Origin: Actinernus sp. WN-2022
Lineage: Eukaryota; Cnidaria; Anthozoa; Actiniaria; Actinernidae
Assembly: GCA_030867875.1 (NCBI GenBank)
Contig: JAOWCC010000288.1
Location: 1 to 64,000, forward strand
Length of the DNA stretch: 64,000 bases
Direction of reading: 5' to 3'
A program made the position numbers and the translations under genes. The notes under the pieces were generated by a model. The model saw nothing but the letters and a program-made list of their open reading frames with translations. It was not told the origin of the DNA and searched no databases. This document shows, one piece after another, positions 55,101 through 64,000 of this stretch. The first letter of the stretch is position 1, and every line of letters begins with the position of its first letter.

Positions 55101-58100
55101 TATAATTAATATCACTTCTGTCAAAGCGTTTATCATCTTCTTTAACACTAAATATCACCAATGTTTGTACGGTAGCTGTAAGGATGTTGGGTAAGTATTT
55201 TTTTCAGTTCAATGTATAGTTCTAGTTGTTGTTTACTTGGATTTGGATCAGTTTGCACGAAGAGTGTAGTTGTTTTGAGTACCCAATGTGGGATGTAGTT
55301 GTTTTGAGTACCCAATGTGGGACGTATAACTAACTAAGTAACTATTGATCAACCTGCCATTTATATGGCCAATCTAGTAACGGATAGTACTTTTCTACCG
55401 TTTTCGTTTGAAAATTGCATCAGCCGACCGTCAAGTCTAACGAGGAGTGTCTAGTCTCATACAAAGCTTTCAAACGCGTACTTTATGAAATATAGGCGGT
55501 ACGATTGTCATTCACGGTCGGCTAAATGCAACTTGAAACTTTCAACGAAAACAGAAATAATGTTCATTTAATAGCAGATACTGCGCTTCAAACACAGCCA
55601 GCATGGCGTCTAAGTTCTCAGTCACGAAAGTCATTTGAGAATAACAGCAGCAGTGAGATAGTCCCGTTCATGACAGTGAATCGTTTATTTCCCCGCTCGA
55701 TTATCAGGCTCTACTACCTATCCGGACAAACTATCGAACAATGTTTAAAATAGGACATCCAACTTTGCTCAATTCAACATTGTTAAATAGTTTGTCATCC
55801 CATGTTGGATTGCGGTATGATCTAACATTGCTCAATCATTGTTCAATAGTTTGTCATCCCATGTTGGATTGCAGGATCTAACATTGTTCAATCATTGTTC
55901 AATAGTTTGTCATCCCACGTTGGATTGCATGCATGATCTAACATTGCTCAATCATTGCATGTTCAATAGTTTGTAATCCCATGTTGCTCAGTCTGACACT
56001 GTTCGATATTTTGTCATCCCATGTTGGACCAACATTTTTTGCTTAATCAAATGTTGGTTGAAGTTTGCTTTTGTTTGTTAGACTCAAAGGTTTGACAGCG
56101 TTTTGCAGCCAACATTGTCATCCAACTAAGTTGGATCGTGCAATCCAAAGCCATGTTCATTAGTTTGACCGGCTGTCCAGTGTTTCGAAAATGCTACTGG
56201 TAAACTTATCACAGAGCACAATCCCTAACAAACATATCTCGCAGACGAATCATTAAGAAAAACATTCTAGAAATGTCTGACTTGCTAAAATATTGGCTGT
56301 ACATGCATCAGACATTGCTCTCAGCAAATAAAAACATTCCTTTTGGCTGCAATACCTCACGTAGTCTTCCACAGAAAGAAATCGTATCACGCGTGTTTCA
56401 ACTGCTGCATGATAGGGCTGTTACCAAGTTATGTCAGTACCTTGTAATCTAAACAGCTCGCTACTGAATCCAGTCATTGGTACTCGTGCTACGTCATTTA
56501 CATGAACTGTCAAGATAGAGTCCCGCTCTTGAAAGTGATATGCAATTCTGTGTGGTAAGCTTATATTTTAATAGTACATGTACATGTGTTGTTAATTTAT
56601 TTTACATGTACCATCAATGCTACCTTAAGCTACGCGCCCAGACCGCAAGGAACCAAGGGTACAAGGTCAATTTTGCTATCTAATGATGAGTATAAAGGCA
56701 AATTATACATTTGTGTATTTTGATTCAAGCAAGCAAGAACAGATAACAGGGCTTCACTTGACGATTTTAGAATTTATATCTACTCGGAATTGACCGACGG
56801 TTTTTTAAATATTTGTATATGTAGATGGTTGTAGACATATATACAGTTTGCCAGCAAAGTTTTCGATAGAGTAGGTTGTGTGGTTTATATTGTATTGCTG
56901 TTTGTATGCGGCCATGCTGGGCAATCCACCGTACAGAAAAAGATGACGGCTGTACATTTGACCACAATTCCTTGCGAACCTAACACGGTCGAAATAACAC
57001 GTAGAAATCATCTTTTCTCTTCAATGACAGTGGATTAGCAACATCACTTGTACTGGCTTGTTTTTAATATTTAAAACCTCTCTACCGCGATTTTATAACG
57101 GATTTAAAGTTTTTGGCGGGCAAAGGATTGTGGGTAAAAGTACAAGCCGCCATCTTTTTCGGTATGTACTTCATGGTAGTGTTTCGTTCCATATAGTCTC
57201 CCTGCATAATACTGTAAAACAGTAGAGAAAATTATTATGCAGGGAGACTATATGGAACGAAACATTACCATGAAGTATATACCGACCTTGATATGCAACA
57301 ATGGCTGGCCCACTTTAGAAACGAGCAGGGGCTGGGGCGAGTTCAGTTTCGCAAAGGTGCTTGGGATCGTTACTGGGGCAGTTAATTGCGATATTTGCCA
57401 TGTTTCATTGTATTCTGCAATTAACTTTTCTCAGTAACGATGCCAAAAATTCGAAAATATGAGCCATTTTGGGCTTGGGCGCCGCCATCTTGGATCTGAT
57501 GACGTCACACGGTTGTCCCTATCGTTATTCAACAGTGGCTGTCGCTGAAAATAATACAAAAATAGTCAACAGCAGGAAGCTAGTTGCTGAGTTATGCCTG
57601 GCAATGGCACTTTAGAAGCATTTACAAACTCTTTAGTGTTATTTAAGTTTATGCATTAAACATTCAAGTGTTTGATTTTAATTTCGCGCGATAACAAAGT
57701 CAGAGATCGCTCAAACGGAGCATCATGTTCTATGCAGAGCTTTGAATATCGATGTTCACAACTGAAAGAATAATATAGTAATATGTAGAATTTATATAGC
57801 GCCATACTCCATGAATTGTCCAATGGCGCTTTACAATAACAATTATATGAAATACGAAAAAGAAAATATCTAAGAATATTAATCAATAAAAAAAATCCTA
57901 AAAATATATTTTTTAAATCGGCAAGAATAACTACTACAGATTATAGGCTTGTTTAAAAAGAAATGTATTGAGCTAACTTTCAAAAATATTTACAGAAGTG
58001 CTTTATCTAATGTCCAGTAGCAGTTGAATTCCAAAGTTTTGGAGCAGCGACAGAAAAAGCCCTCTCACCATAGGTTTTGAGATTGGCTGTAGGTACACAT

Positions 58101-61100
58101 AACAAGCGTAAACGACGCGATGGAACGTATTTTACAAGCATTTTCATTGATACACAACGTGCAAGATTATGCCGGAAGAGCCTTATAAGTAATGAATAAG
58201 ATCTTAAAAACAATACGATAAGCAATTGGAAGCCAATGAAGGCTGATAAGGACCTGCGTGATATGCTCCTGCTTCTTGTGGAAGTAATGAGTCCTGCAGT
58301 GGCGTTTTGTACATGCTGTAGTTTTTGTACAAGATGTTGCGGAATTCCGTTGAGTAATGAGCTACAGTTAACCAGCCTAGATGTTATGAAGGCGTTGACA
58401 ATAACTTCATCTGTTGAGTTAGTGAAATATTTCCTAATACGACCAATTAATGTTATATAAACGATAAAAAGCCGATTTACAGATAGCTGTAATTCGTTGT
58501 GAGCGTGCCTGGCAGAGGCCCGTTTATATTGCGGGTCCTTGTTTAAGATCTCTGTATCCATATTCCTTTGTGTCGGTAGGTTGGCTACGCGAATGTTACG
58601 TTTTGGGCCCTGATAACGATTGTGTCCTTAGCCCTCCTGGGCGTCTGCGGTCCCGTTTCAGAAGCCCTGCCGGTGGGGCGAGAGACCTCTCAATCCAAGC
58701 GAAAATTTAGCAGCAAGAAGTCCTCCAGCAAATTCTCCAGCGGGCCTGATGCAGTAGTAGTCACAAGAACCACTCCAGAACATCAGGTAATTAATAACGA
58801 TAATTATAAGATCATTAACAATCATTCACCGGTGTCGAAGTGATTAAAGGGTTATTTACCGGCTGAGAGGTAATTAATAAGATAATTATAAGATAATTAA
58901 CAATCATGCACCGATGTCGAAGTGAATATATGACTTATTTACCGGCTGAAAGGTAATTAATAAGATAAGTATAAGATAATTAACAATCATTCACCGATGT
59001 CAAAGTGAATATATGAATTATTTACCGGCTGAGAGGTAATTAATAAGACAATTATAAGATAATTAACAATCATTCACCGATGTCGAAGTGATTATATGAG
59101 TTATTTACCAGCTGAGAGGTAATTAATAAGATCATTATAAGATAATTAACAATCATTCACCGATGTCGAAGTGAATATATGACTTATTTACCGGCTGAGA
59201 TCTTGAATTGTACTGACCGAGTCCGAAGCCAGTAAGTATTTTCTTTATCTTTTTTCTTTCGACTTAGGAAAGTAATTATTGAACAACCCCCAGTGAATTT
59301 AGGACGTGGTCAGAGATAGGAAAAAGCCGCCCGATTTTCATATGAACTGCCGAACCTCGCGCGTATGTGCCGGATGTGCAAAAATAACCAACACGCTAAA
59401 TTCCATTCGATCTGCGGATTAGCCGGGACCTGACTTTGATAAGCCCCAATGGTTGTTTTAGGTCACGTTAGAAATTCAGAGGATGGTTTAAATCAAAGCG
59501 AATATGACTAACAATGTATAGACATAGTCTTCAAAGAAAATATTGCAAACCTTCCAATCAAGCAATGAGGGATGGGAGTTCAACTGTGTGTAGCCAATGT
59601 TAAAACTGTCACCAATTGAACGATCACGCCATCACATCTCTCTCCGCCGCAGAGGGAGACTGAAGAAGAGTCTATGGGTCTAAACCGCTGAGCAAGCGCA
59701 GGCGCAAAAGAAGGGAAAGAGAAAAGGAAAGAGCTTTCTTTCCCTTCTTTTGCGCCTGCGATTGCTCAGCGGTTTGGACTCATTTCAGTCTCTTCTCCAG
59801 TCTCCCTAGAGCCTCTGCGGAGGAGAGTGCGCATATCATGTCATATCCCCTTAAATCCAGAAACTAGAATTGCGTCTCTGACGTCATAAGAGGATTGATT
59901 GACAAGTAGGAAGCCGAGATGATTGTCTAACATAATTGTTCCTGTTTTTGTAATTCTAAGGTATACATGAAGGTGTTGTTCCCATACGGCATGACCCCTA
60001 CAAAGGAAAATGTTGACGTTACGTTACATGAGAAGAGCCCTGCGTACGTAGGAAAAGGAACTTTGTACTGCAAATACCAGTACTTATTGCAAATCAAACC
60101 AGATGGAACCGTAGAAGGAACTTCCAGCGCTACCTCCAAATACGGTAAGTCTGTGGCCGGGGTTCCTGTCCCTTGTCTATTTCCTTTATAAAATAAACGA
60201 GTAAAATACGGGAAAACGCTAGCTCAAGCGCGCGCTCAACGTACTTTCTATGTTTATATAGAGTTTTAGTAGAACCCAACTAGTGTTCTATCACGAATCC
60301 CGCAATCTGATTTGGCTAAGCTACTCACTATCTATTATACAAATAGAGTGTGTTTGTCTCGGAACTATCGGCTTATAAGTTGCCCGCGGAAATTTGATGT
60401 TCTTAAAACAAAATGAAAGTTTTAAGAACATCAAATTTCCAAGGGAAACTATCAGCCGATAGTTCCGAGACAAACACACTCTATTTGTCGTTATTGTTCA
60501 TCACAAAATTGTCTTACGCTCTCAGCGGGCACTATCGCCTGATAGTTTGCATCCGCGGACGACAACTATTACGTCACCTGATCGGTTTTAGCCAATGAGC
60601 GCGCCAAAATTTTGTGGTGAACTATAAGTAATAGATAAAGAATGAGTGGCCGATCTTTATCCGATTTACAAACTCGAGCTGAAAGCGAGCTGAAAGCGAG
60701 AGTTTGTAAATCGGATAAAGATCGGACACGAATTCTTTATCTTACGTATCAAACGTCTAGATGTAGAGAGTCATGTTTTCAGTTATTTTGGCGATACGAC
60801 TTATTTTGGCCGAGAAAATCGAAGCCAAAGTTTATGTAAATCAGGACGAAATCTGTATCAGATTTAAAGATCACTTATCGGTCGGTGATTTCCTTTGTTT
60901 TTGTCTCATGAATTATTAACGAGTTTGATAATTAACAAATAAAGAAGCCTTAGCCATGTTTTATACTATGTTTTATGGGCATTTGAGAACATGAGAGAAA
61001 CGTCAACATTTCTCGAGTGTTCTCAAATTACCAGAGTGTTTTATGATAGTATAAAACATGGATTTAAGGCTTCTTTATCTGTTTTATAATATAGATTTAC

Positions 61101-63096
61101 ACGCGCAATGAAAGGAAACCGCCAGTTGAAAACAATAATACACGGCATACCATGTTATATACTCTGATAAATCATGGCTTTTTAGCCAATCAGAGCACGC
61201 GTAGTATCGTATCTGTATTATAATCTGTGATAGTGTGAGTAGCGAAAAAGCCGGTTTTCAAAAGCAAACCAGTCGTTCGTCAAATTGCTAAAAGGTCTTG
61301 TTGTTTCAGTTTCAAGTGCATATGAACCCCGGCCAGTTATCTTTGATATCGATTGTAAATGAAGTGGATAGTCCAACGGTAGAATATTTATTGATTTGGG
61401 TGTTGTTATTATTATTATTGTGGTGGTTATTATTGTTGTGGTTGTTGTTGTGATGGTCGTAGTTGTTGTTATTGTTGCTATTGTTGTGATGGTGGTCGTT
61501 GTTGTGATGGTGGTCGTTGTTGTCGTTATTATGTTATGGTGGTGTGGTTATTATTTTTATTGTTTTTTGTTATGATGGTGGTGGTTGTTATTGTTGTTGT
61601 TATTATTATTATTGTTGTTGTGATGGTGGTTGTTGTTGTGGTTGTTGTTGTGATGGTGTTGTGATGGTGGTGGTTGTTGTGGTTGTTGTTGTGATGGTGG
61701 TGGTTGTTATTGTTGTTGTTGTTGTGGTTGTTGTTGTTGTGATGGTTGTTGCCGGTTTTCAAAAGCAAACCAGTCGTTCGTCAAATTGCTAAAAAGTCTT
61801 CTTGTTTCAGTTTAAAGTGCATATAATAATAATAGTAAATATTTATATAGCGCCGATTCCTATAGTCCATAGGCGCTTTACATGAATTTCAATTATAAAA
61901 AAAAAAAAAAAAAATATCTAAAAAATATCTAAAACTTTTCTAAAACTTTTCTAAAAATTATCTAGTGCTTTACATGAATTTAAATTATACTAAAAGTGAC
62001 TATTTACAGGTAATTACATTAAAAACCTAGATTATAATAAATAGTAATGATTTATATTCATAAGCCCTAGCCAGTTATCTTTGATATCGATTGTACATGA
62101 AGTGGATAGTCCAACGGTAGAATATTTATTGATTTGGGTGTTGCGTCTATGAGAATAAAGGTTTATATTTCCAAAATGCTAATGATGTGATGTCATCACC
62201 GACATCACTTATTATACAAACGCATGCTGGTAGAGACAAATTATATTTGAAGCTTATCAAAGTGATTTTACAAAACAATAGCTTAATTCACAAGCACAAA
62301 GAAATTCAGCAAATGTCGGTGATGACATCACATCATTAGCATATTGGAAATATAAACCTTTATATCTCGTAGACGCAACACCCAAATCAACAAATATTCT
62401 ACCGTTGGACTATCCACTTCATGTACAATCGATATCAAAGATAACTGGCTAGGGCTTATATGTACTTTAAGATCGAACTAGTTGGTTTCTACTAAAACAA
62501 TTTGACTACTTGCTCTCAGTTTCTATGGGTGGCGCAGTGTGTTAGCGATCGCCTCTCGCCGCTGCGGCCCGAGTTCGGGTCGGACTTGGTGCCATATGTG
62601 AGTTGAGTTTGTTTGTTGTGTTGTTCGCTACCTTGCCACGAGGGATTTCTCCGGGTTCTCCGGTTTTCTCCCTCAACATGTGAGTTTGAGAGTAGTATGT
62701 ATACAAATATATGAACGTAGTGGGGAATGTGTGTGGAGTTGAAAGCAGTCCCCCACCAGCTATGCTGAAATACATAGGCTATAACACAAATAATATATTT
62801 TTATTTTTTATTTTAGCTACGCTCTTCATCAACTATCAACCGATAGAAACTTCGAGTCATAGTCTAATTGTGAAATAGAAACACGGCTTTCAGCCAACCT
62901 GAGTGCGCGTACTATCGAATCTATTTTATAAATAAAAATAGCAAATATTTGAAGCTGCATCGAGTCTGAAAGATGTGTGTTTTTGTTTCTAGCTAAGCTA
63001 GAGTTCCACTCGGTAGGGGCTGGTCTTCAAATGATCATTGGAGAAGTAACAAGGAGATATTTAGTAATAACTGACGAGGGCTTTCTGACGTCAAAG
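44847..63096 (+). CDS. Fibroblast growth factor gene, 3'-partial
   Basis: Exons 44847-44906 (probable), 58580-58786, 59961-60144 and 62993-63096 join in frame to 185 residues; the C-terminal FGF exon is off the right edge. FGFs are secreted beta-trefoil ligands for receptor tyrosine kinases that bind heparan sulfate. Seen: a hydrophobic segment at about residues 26-43 ending in a plausible signal-peptidase site (S-E-A before Leu50), a Lys/Ser-rich stretch (about 54-72), then the FGF core LYCKYQYLLQIKPDGTVEGT and KLEFHSVGAGLQMIIGEV, followed by RYLVITDEGFLTS, which correspond to beta strands 1-6. Exon 4 is exactly 104 nt, the size of the conserved middle exon in vertebrate FGF genes. The subfamily cannot be assigned without the last exon. 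Confidence 0.9.
45826..46360. repeat. 36-bp satellite, about 15 units, with 4+1 higher-order pattern
   Basis: Unit CGGCACAAAAACCTAACCGA plus TTATAGTGTGAACAGT. Every fifth unit is a 35-bp variant (ACGTAACCTATATAG) at 45970 and 46149, 179 bp apart. The last two units are degenerate. Because 36 is a multiple of three, spurious repeated peptides (NSRHKNLTDYSV) appear on translation. Lies in FGF intron 1. Confidence 0.95.
46479..46656. mobile_element. MITE family F8, copy 3
   Basis: TTTAGCTTGTACATTTGTTG...AATTCAGGTCA is mirrored by TGGGACAACAAATGTACAAGCTAAA. Confidence 0.8.
46657..47988. other. FGF intron 1, mostly unique
   Basis: 47300-47470 contains loose CAACATC/GATGTTG clusters (CCGATGTTGTACCGATG repeats) that partly fold back. 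No gene seen. Confidence 0.4.
47989..48811. mobile_element. Inverted-repeat element with internal tandem array
   Basis: ACGGTGGCTAGTAAGTGCCATGTG...CAACGTTTACTTAG at the left is mirrored by CTAAGTAAACGTTGC...CATGGTACTTACTAGCCACCGT. Next to the right arm, 48650-48775 holds five copies of a 25-30 bp unit TGCCAGTTACCGGCTAAGTGGCAAT that is itself partly palindromic. Confidence 0.75.
49049..49177. repeat. Palindromic MITE
   Basis: CCGGATGGGAAAATATTTGGCTC...CATGACGTACG is mirrored by CGTACGTCATGACCTCGAGCC...CCCGTCCGG. Confidence 0.8.
49178..50469. other. FGF intron 1, no gene seen
   Basis: Contains an (AAT)n(AAC)n microsatellite at 49388-49424. A 68-codon open frame (49961-50167) has no recognised domain. 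Confidence 0.4.
50470..50636. mobile_element. MITE family F8, copy 4
   Basis: TTTAGCTTGTACATTTGTTG and the mirrored CAACAAATGTACAAGCTAAAT; inverse orientation to copy 3 judged by the interior. Confidence 0.8.
50788..51240. repeat. Inverted-repeat element with CCGGATTC subterminal repeats
   Basis: CTACGTGTACACTAGAGCAAAAGTTTCCGGATTCG is mirrored by CACGAATCCGGAAACTTTTGCTCTAGTGTAAACGTAG. At least ten CGGATTC/GAATCCG motifs are spread inside. Confidence 0.75.
51250..52919. other. FGF intron 1, repeat fragments
   Basis: 51950-52105 is related to 26430-26640 (AATGGCGGA...GTCATAGTGGCACTTTAA). Other parts are unrecognised; no gene. Confidence 0.35.
52920..53350. repeat. Dispersed repeat F9, copy 2
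   Basis: Shares TGACGTCATCAAAA, TTTTGATGGGAAA, GGCCGCCAT and CACAGCTCCGTTAGG with 36590-36990. Confidence 0.6.
53705..54143. mobile_element. MITE family F5, copy 2, with internal tandem expansion
   Basis: Reverse complement of 14349-14737, ending TTGACAGTGCCCCTTTAA. It differs by a 65-bp unit (GACATTCTCATGGTATTTCTC...) present three times at 53915, 53980 and 54045, where copy 1 has one. Confidence 0.75.
54640..55065. repeat. Dispersed repeat F10, copy 1
   Basis: TTCAGTTATTTTGGCGATACGAC...GAAAATCGAAGC...CATGAATTATT is shared with 60640-60920. A 90-codon open frame crosses it but half of it is repeat, so it is not called a gene. Confidence 0.6.
55755..56030. repeat. Degenerate tandem repeat, 56-64 bp units
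   Basis: TTGTCATCCCATGTTGGATTGC...CTAACATTGCTCAATCATTG repeats at 55796, 55855, 55911 and 55975, with unequal spacing. Confidence 0.75.
56050..56919. other. FGF intron 1, nothing recognised
   Basis: No supported exon, RNA gene or repeat border. Confidence 0.35.
56920..57180. repeat. Dispersed repeat F7, copy 2
   Basis: CCTTGCGAACCTAACACGGTCGAAATAACACGTAGAAA...AAGTACAAGCCGCCATCTTTTTC, the inverse of 27990-28300. Confidence 0.65.
57160..57284. repeat. Near-perfect inverted repeat, about 45-bp arms
   Basis: CTTCATGGTAGTGTTTCGTT...CCCTGCATAAT is mirrored by ATTATGCAGGG...AACGAAACATTACCATGAAG. Confidence 0.8.
57770..58561 (-). mobile_element. CR1/L2-like LINE 3' end, frameshifted
   Basis: Minus strand 58561-58007 reads LVNCSSLLNGIPQHLVQKLQ, then VQNATAGLI, and later YGERAFSVAAPKLWNS. 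These are typical post-RT residues of CR1/L2-like elements (LYG-LP-x3-LQ-x-VQNAAARL...YGDRAFS-x-AAPKLWN). The HWLP-equivalent stretch is out of frame. The 3' tail (57790-57850, GGCGCTATATAAATTC on the minus strand) recurs at 61840-61890. Confidence 0.85.
58580..58786 (+). CDS. FGF coding exon 2 (hydrophobic/signal exon)
   Basis: Acceptor ctttgtgtcggtag; opens with VGYANVTFWALITIVSLALL, then GVCGPVSEA and a basic linker with SKRKFSSKKSSS. It is 207 nt, phase 0 at both ends. The in-frame stop TAG just upstream (58577-58579) overlaps the acceptor, so the exon cannot extend left. The donor gtaatt is the first bases of a five-copy 83-bp repeat. Confidence 0.82.
58786..59200. repeat. 83-bp tandem repeat, five units, starting on the FGF exon 2 donor
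   Basis: GGTAATTAATAA begins units at 58786, 58869, 58952, 59035 and 59118, exactly 83 bp apart. The first unit's GGTAATT overlaps the last base of exon 2 and the donor, so each later unit carries a donor-like AGGTAATTAATAAG. Confidence 0.95.
59201..59638. other. FGF intron 2, no element seen
   Basis: Contains a pyrimidine tract and AG (59239-59270) that might act as a cryptic acceptor. No open frame follows that resembles FGF. Confidence 0.3.
59639..59825. repeat. Inverted-repeat MITE
   Basis: TCTCCGCCGCAGAGGGAGACTGAAG...AAAAGAAGGGAAAG is mirrored by CTTTCCCTTCTTTTGCGCC...GCCTCTGCGGAGGAGA. Lies 135 nt before FGF exon 3. Confidence 0.75.
59961..60144 (+). CDS. FGF coding exon 3 (start of beta-trefoil core)
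   Basis: Acceptor ttttgtaattctaag, donor gtaagt, 184 nt ending in phase 1. It encodes VYMKVLFPYGMTPTKENVDV and then the family signature LYC-x5-LQIKPDGTVEGT. The cysteine and the PDGTVxGT turn are the most conserved FGF features. Confidence 0.92.
60200..60640. repeat. Fold-back element
   Basis: GGAACTATCGGCTTATAAG...GGAAATTTGATGTTCTTAAAAC is mirrored directly by GTTTTAAGAACATCAAATTTCC...CAGCCGATAGTTCCGAG. Outer parts match 186-350. Confidence 0.65.
60640..60925. repeat. Dispersed repeat F10, copy 2, with palindromic start
   Basis: CCGATCTTTATCCGATTTACAAACTC (60651 onward) is mirrored by GTTTGTAAATCGGATAAAGATCGG (to 60725). The remainder matches 54840-55065. Confidence 0.65.
60945..61225. 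mobile_element. MITE family F2, copy 2
   Basis: AAAGAAGCCTTAGCCATGTTTTATAC...CATGGATTTAAGGCTTCTTTATC; the inverse of 9575-9900. Confidence 0.7.
61250..61824. repeat. 74-bp direct repeats flanking a GTT/GGT microsatellite
   Basis: GCCGGTTTTCAAAAGCAAAC...GTTTCAGTTT-AAGTGCATAT occurs at 61250-61323 and 61751-61824. Between them lie a truncated F1 MITE arm (61324-61400) and about 350 bp of GTT, GTG and ATT triplets (61403-61750). Confidence 0.85.
61825..62050 (-). mobile_element. LINE 3' tail fragment
   Basis: TTTATATAGCGCC...GGCGCTTTACATGAATTT, the same tail as at 57790-57850, followed by an A run and duplicated CTTTACATGAATTTAAATTAT. Confidence 0.5.
62050..62475. mobile_element. Fold-back MITE family F1, copy 4
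   Basis: AAGCCCTAGCCAGTTATCTTTGATATCGATTG...GATTTGGGTGTTGCG is mirrored almost perfectly at 62370-62465, with a GATGTGATGTCATCACCGACAT inner arm mirrored near 62315-62335. Confidence 0.85.
62525..62775 (+). mobile_element. tRNA-derived SINE
   Basis: A-box-like GGTGGCGCAGTGTGTTAGCG (62529 onward) and B-box-like GAGTTCGGGTCGG (62571-62583), followed by CTCCGGGTTCTCCGGTTTTC. A tRNA-like head with an unrelated body, ending about 215 nt before FGF exon 4. Confidence 0.65.
62993..63096 (+). CDS. FGF coding exon 4 (104-nt core exon)
   Basis: Acceptor tttttgtttctag, donor gttagt. Encodes (A)KLEFHSVGAGLQMIIGEVT, then RRYLVITDEGFLTSK, matching the L-x-SV-x3-V-x-I-x-G-V-x5-YL-x-M-x3-G-x-L pattern of FGFs. 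The 104-nt length and phases 1 and 0 equal the canonical FGF middle exon. A microsatellite begins about 15 nt after the donor. Confidence 0.92.
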
Positions 63097-63102
63097 GTTA
63101 GT

Positions 63103-64000
63103 TAAAGTATTGTTATTATTATTATAATTATTGTTATTATAATGATAGTGGTTGTTTGCACCATCACAACAACAACACTGACCAATAATAATAACAATAA
63201 CATCCACCACCATCACCATCACAACAATAACAACAGCAACCACCACCATTACAACAACAACAACAAATATAACCACGACAACAACCACCACCACAATAAC
63301 AATAACAACAATAATAACAATACCAACCACCAGCATCACAACAATAATATTCACCACCACAACAATAACAACAACACTAATAATAACAGCAACATTGTTA
63401 TTGTTATTATCATTGTTGTAATTATTGTTATTGTTATGGTGGTTGTTGTTGTTATCGTTGTGGTGGTGCTTAATATCATCATTGTTGTTGTGATGGTGGT
63501 TGTTATTATTATTGTTGTTGTGATGGCGGTGATTGGTATTATTATTGATTATTGTTGTTGTGGTGGTGGTGCCGTGGTGGTGGTTGTGGTGATGGTTATT
63601 TTTGTTGATGCTGTGATGTTTGTTGTTATGATAATTGTTATTGTTTTTGTTGTGATGGTGGTGGTTGTTGTTGTGATGGTTGTTATTACTGTTTTTGTTA
63701 TGATGGTGGTGGTTGTTATTGTTGTTGTTTTTATTATTATTTTTATTATTATTGTTATTGTGGTGGTTATTATTGTTGTGGTTGTTGTTGTGATGGTGGT
63801 GGTTATTGTTATTATTGTTGTGGTGGTGGTTGTTGTCGTTATATTGTGGCGGTGTGGTTATTATTTTTATTGTTTTTGTTATGATGGTGGTGGTTGTTAT
63901 TGTTGTTATTATTATTGTTATTGTGATGGTGGTTGTTGTGGTTGTTGTTGTGATGGTGGTGGTTATTGTTATTGTTGTTATTGTTGTTGTGGTGGTTGTT
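63103..64000. repeat. Long triplet microsatellite with a strand switch
   Basis: From 63103 to about 63150 GTT/ATT triplets, then 63155-63395 AAC/CAC/ATA triplets, then from about 63396 to the window end GTT/GGT/ATT triplets. It begins right after the FGF exon 4 donor. Apparent poly-Val/Asn open frames are artefacts. Confidence 0.95.

Noticed and set aside
59967..60191. FGF exon 3 extending to 60191
   Set aside because: The frame stays open past 60144 but the gtaagt donor there and the phase of the 104-nt exon define the border.
61517..61792. Poly-Val/Cys and poly-Asn/His open frames
   Set aside because: Translations of GTT/GGT triplet microsatellite; the same applies to 63091-63360.

Overview
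This is animal nuclear DNA made almost entirely of introns and degraded transposons. No bacterial gene order, operon or rRNA is present. Small exons with GT/AG borders, tRNA-derived SINEs, Penelope-type hammerhead motifs, many fold-back MITEs and an FGF gene together suggest a cnidarian, most likely a stony coral or anemone. The organism is an inference; no sequence search was possible.

Two protein-coding genes can be assembled by eye, both on the + strand. (1) A tumor protein D52 (TPD52) family gene runs from 4407 to 24745 in six coding exons that join in frame (672 coding nt, 223 residues). One exon is a 60-nt in-frame cassette. A plausible alternative last exon with its own stop and AATAAA lies at 15807-15902. 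(2) A fibroblast growth factor gene occupies the right third. A probable first exon is at 44847-44906. A hydrophobic/signal exon (58580-58786), an FGF-core exon (59961-60144) and a 104-nt FGF-core exon (62993-63096) follow. The last exon(s) lie beyond the right edge.

Layout: 1-4.2 kb holds the end of a hAT-like element, LINE remnants and a 2.3-kb inverted-repeat element carrying a broken HECT-type ubiquitin ligase. 4.3-24.7 kb is the TPD52-like gene; its 13-kb last intron holds a 2.9-kb fold-back element with about 0.9-kb arms. 24.8-44.4 kb is intergenic and dense with nested transposons, palindromes and a 31-copy 20-bp minisatellite. 44.4-64 kb is the FGF gene, whose introns carry a 36-bp satellite with higher-order structure, a five-copy 83-bp repeat that starts on a splice donor, and long GTT/GGT microsatellites.

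The two genes show no functional link; they are simply neighbours. The transposon record is the most distinctive content: several insertions can be dated relative to each other by exact target-site duplications.
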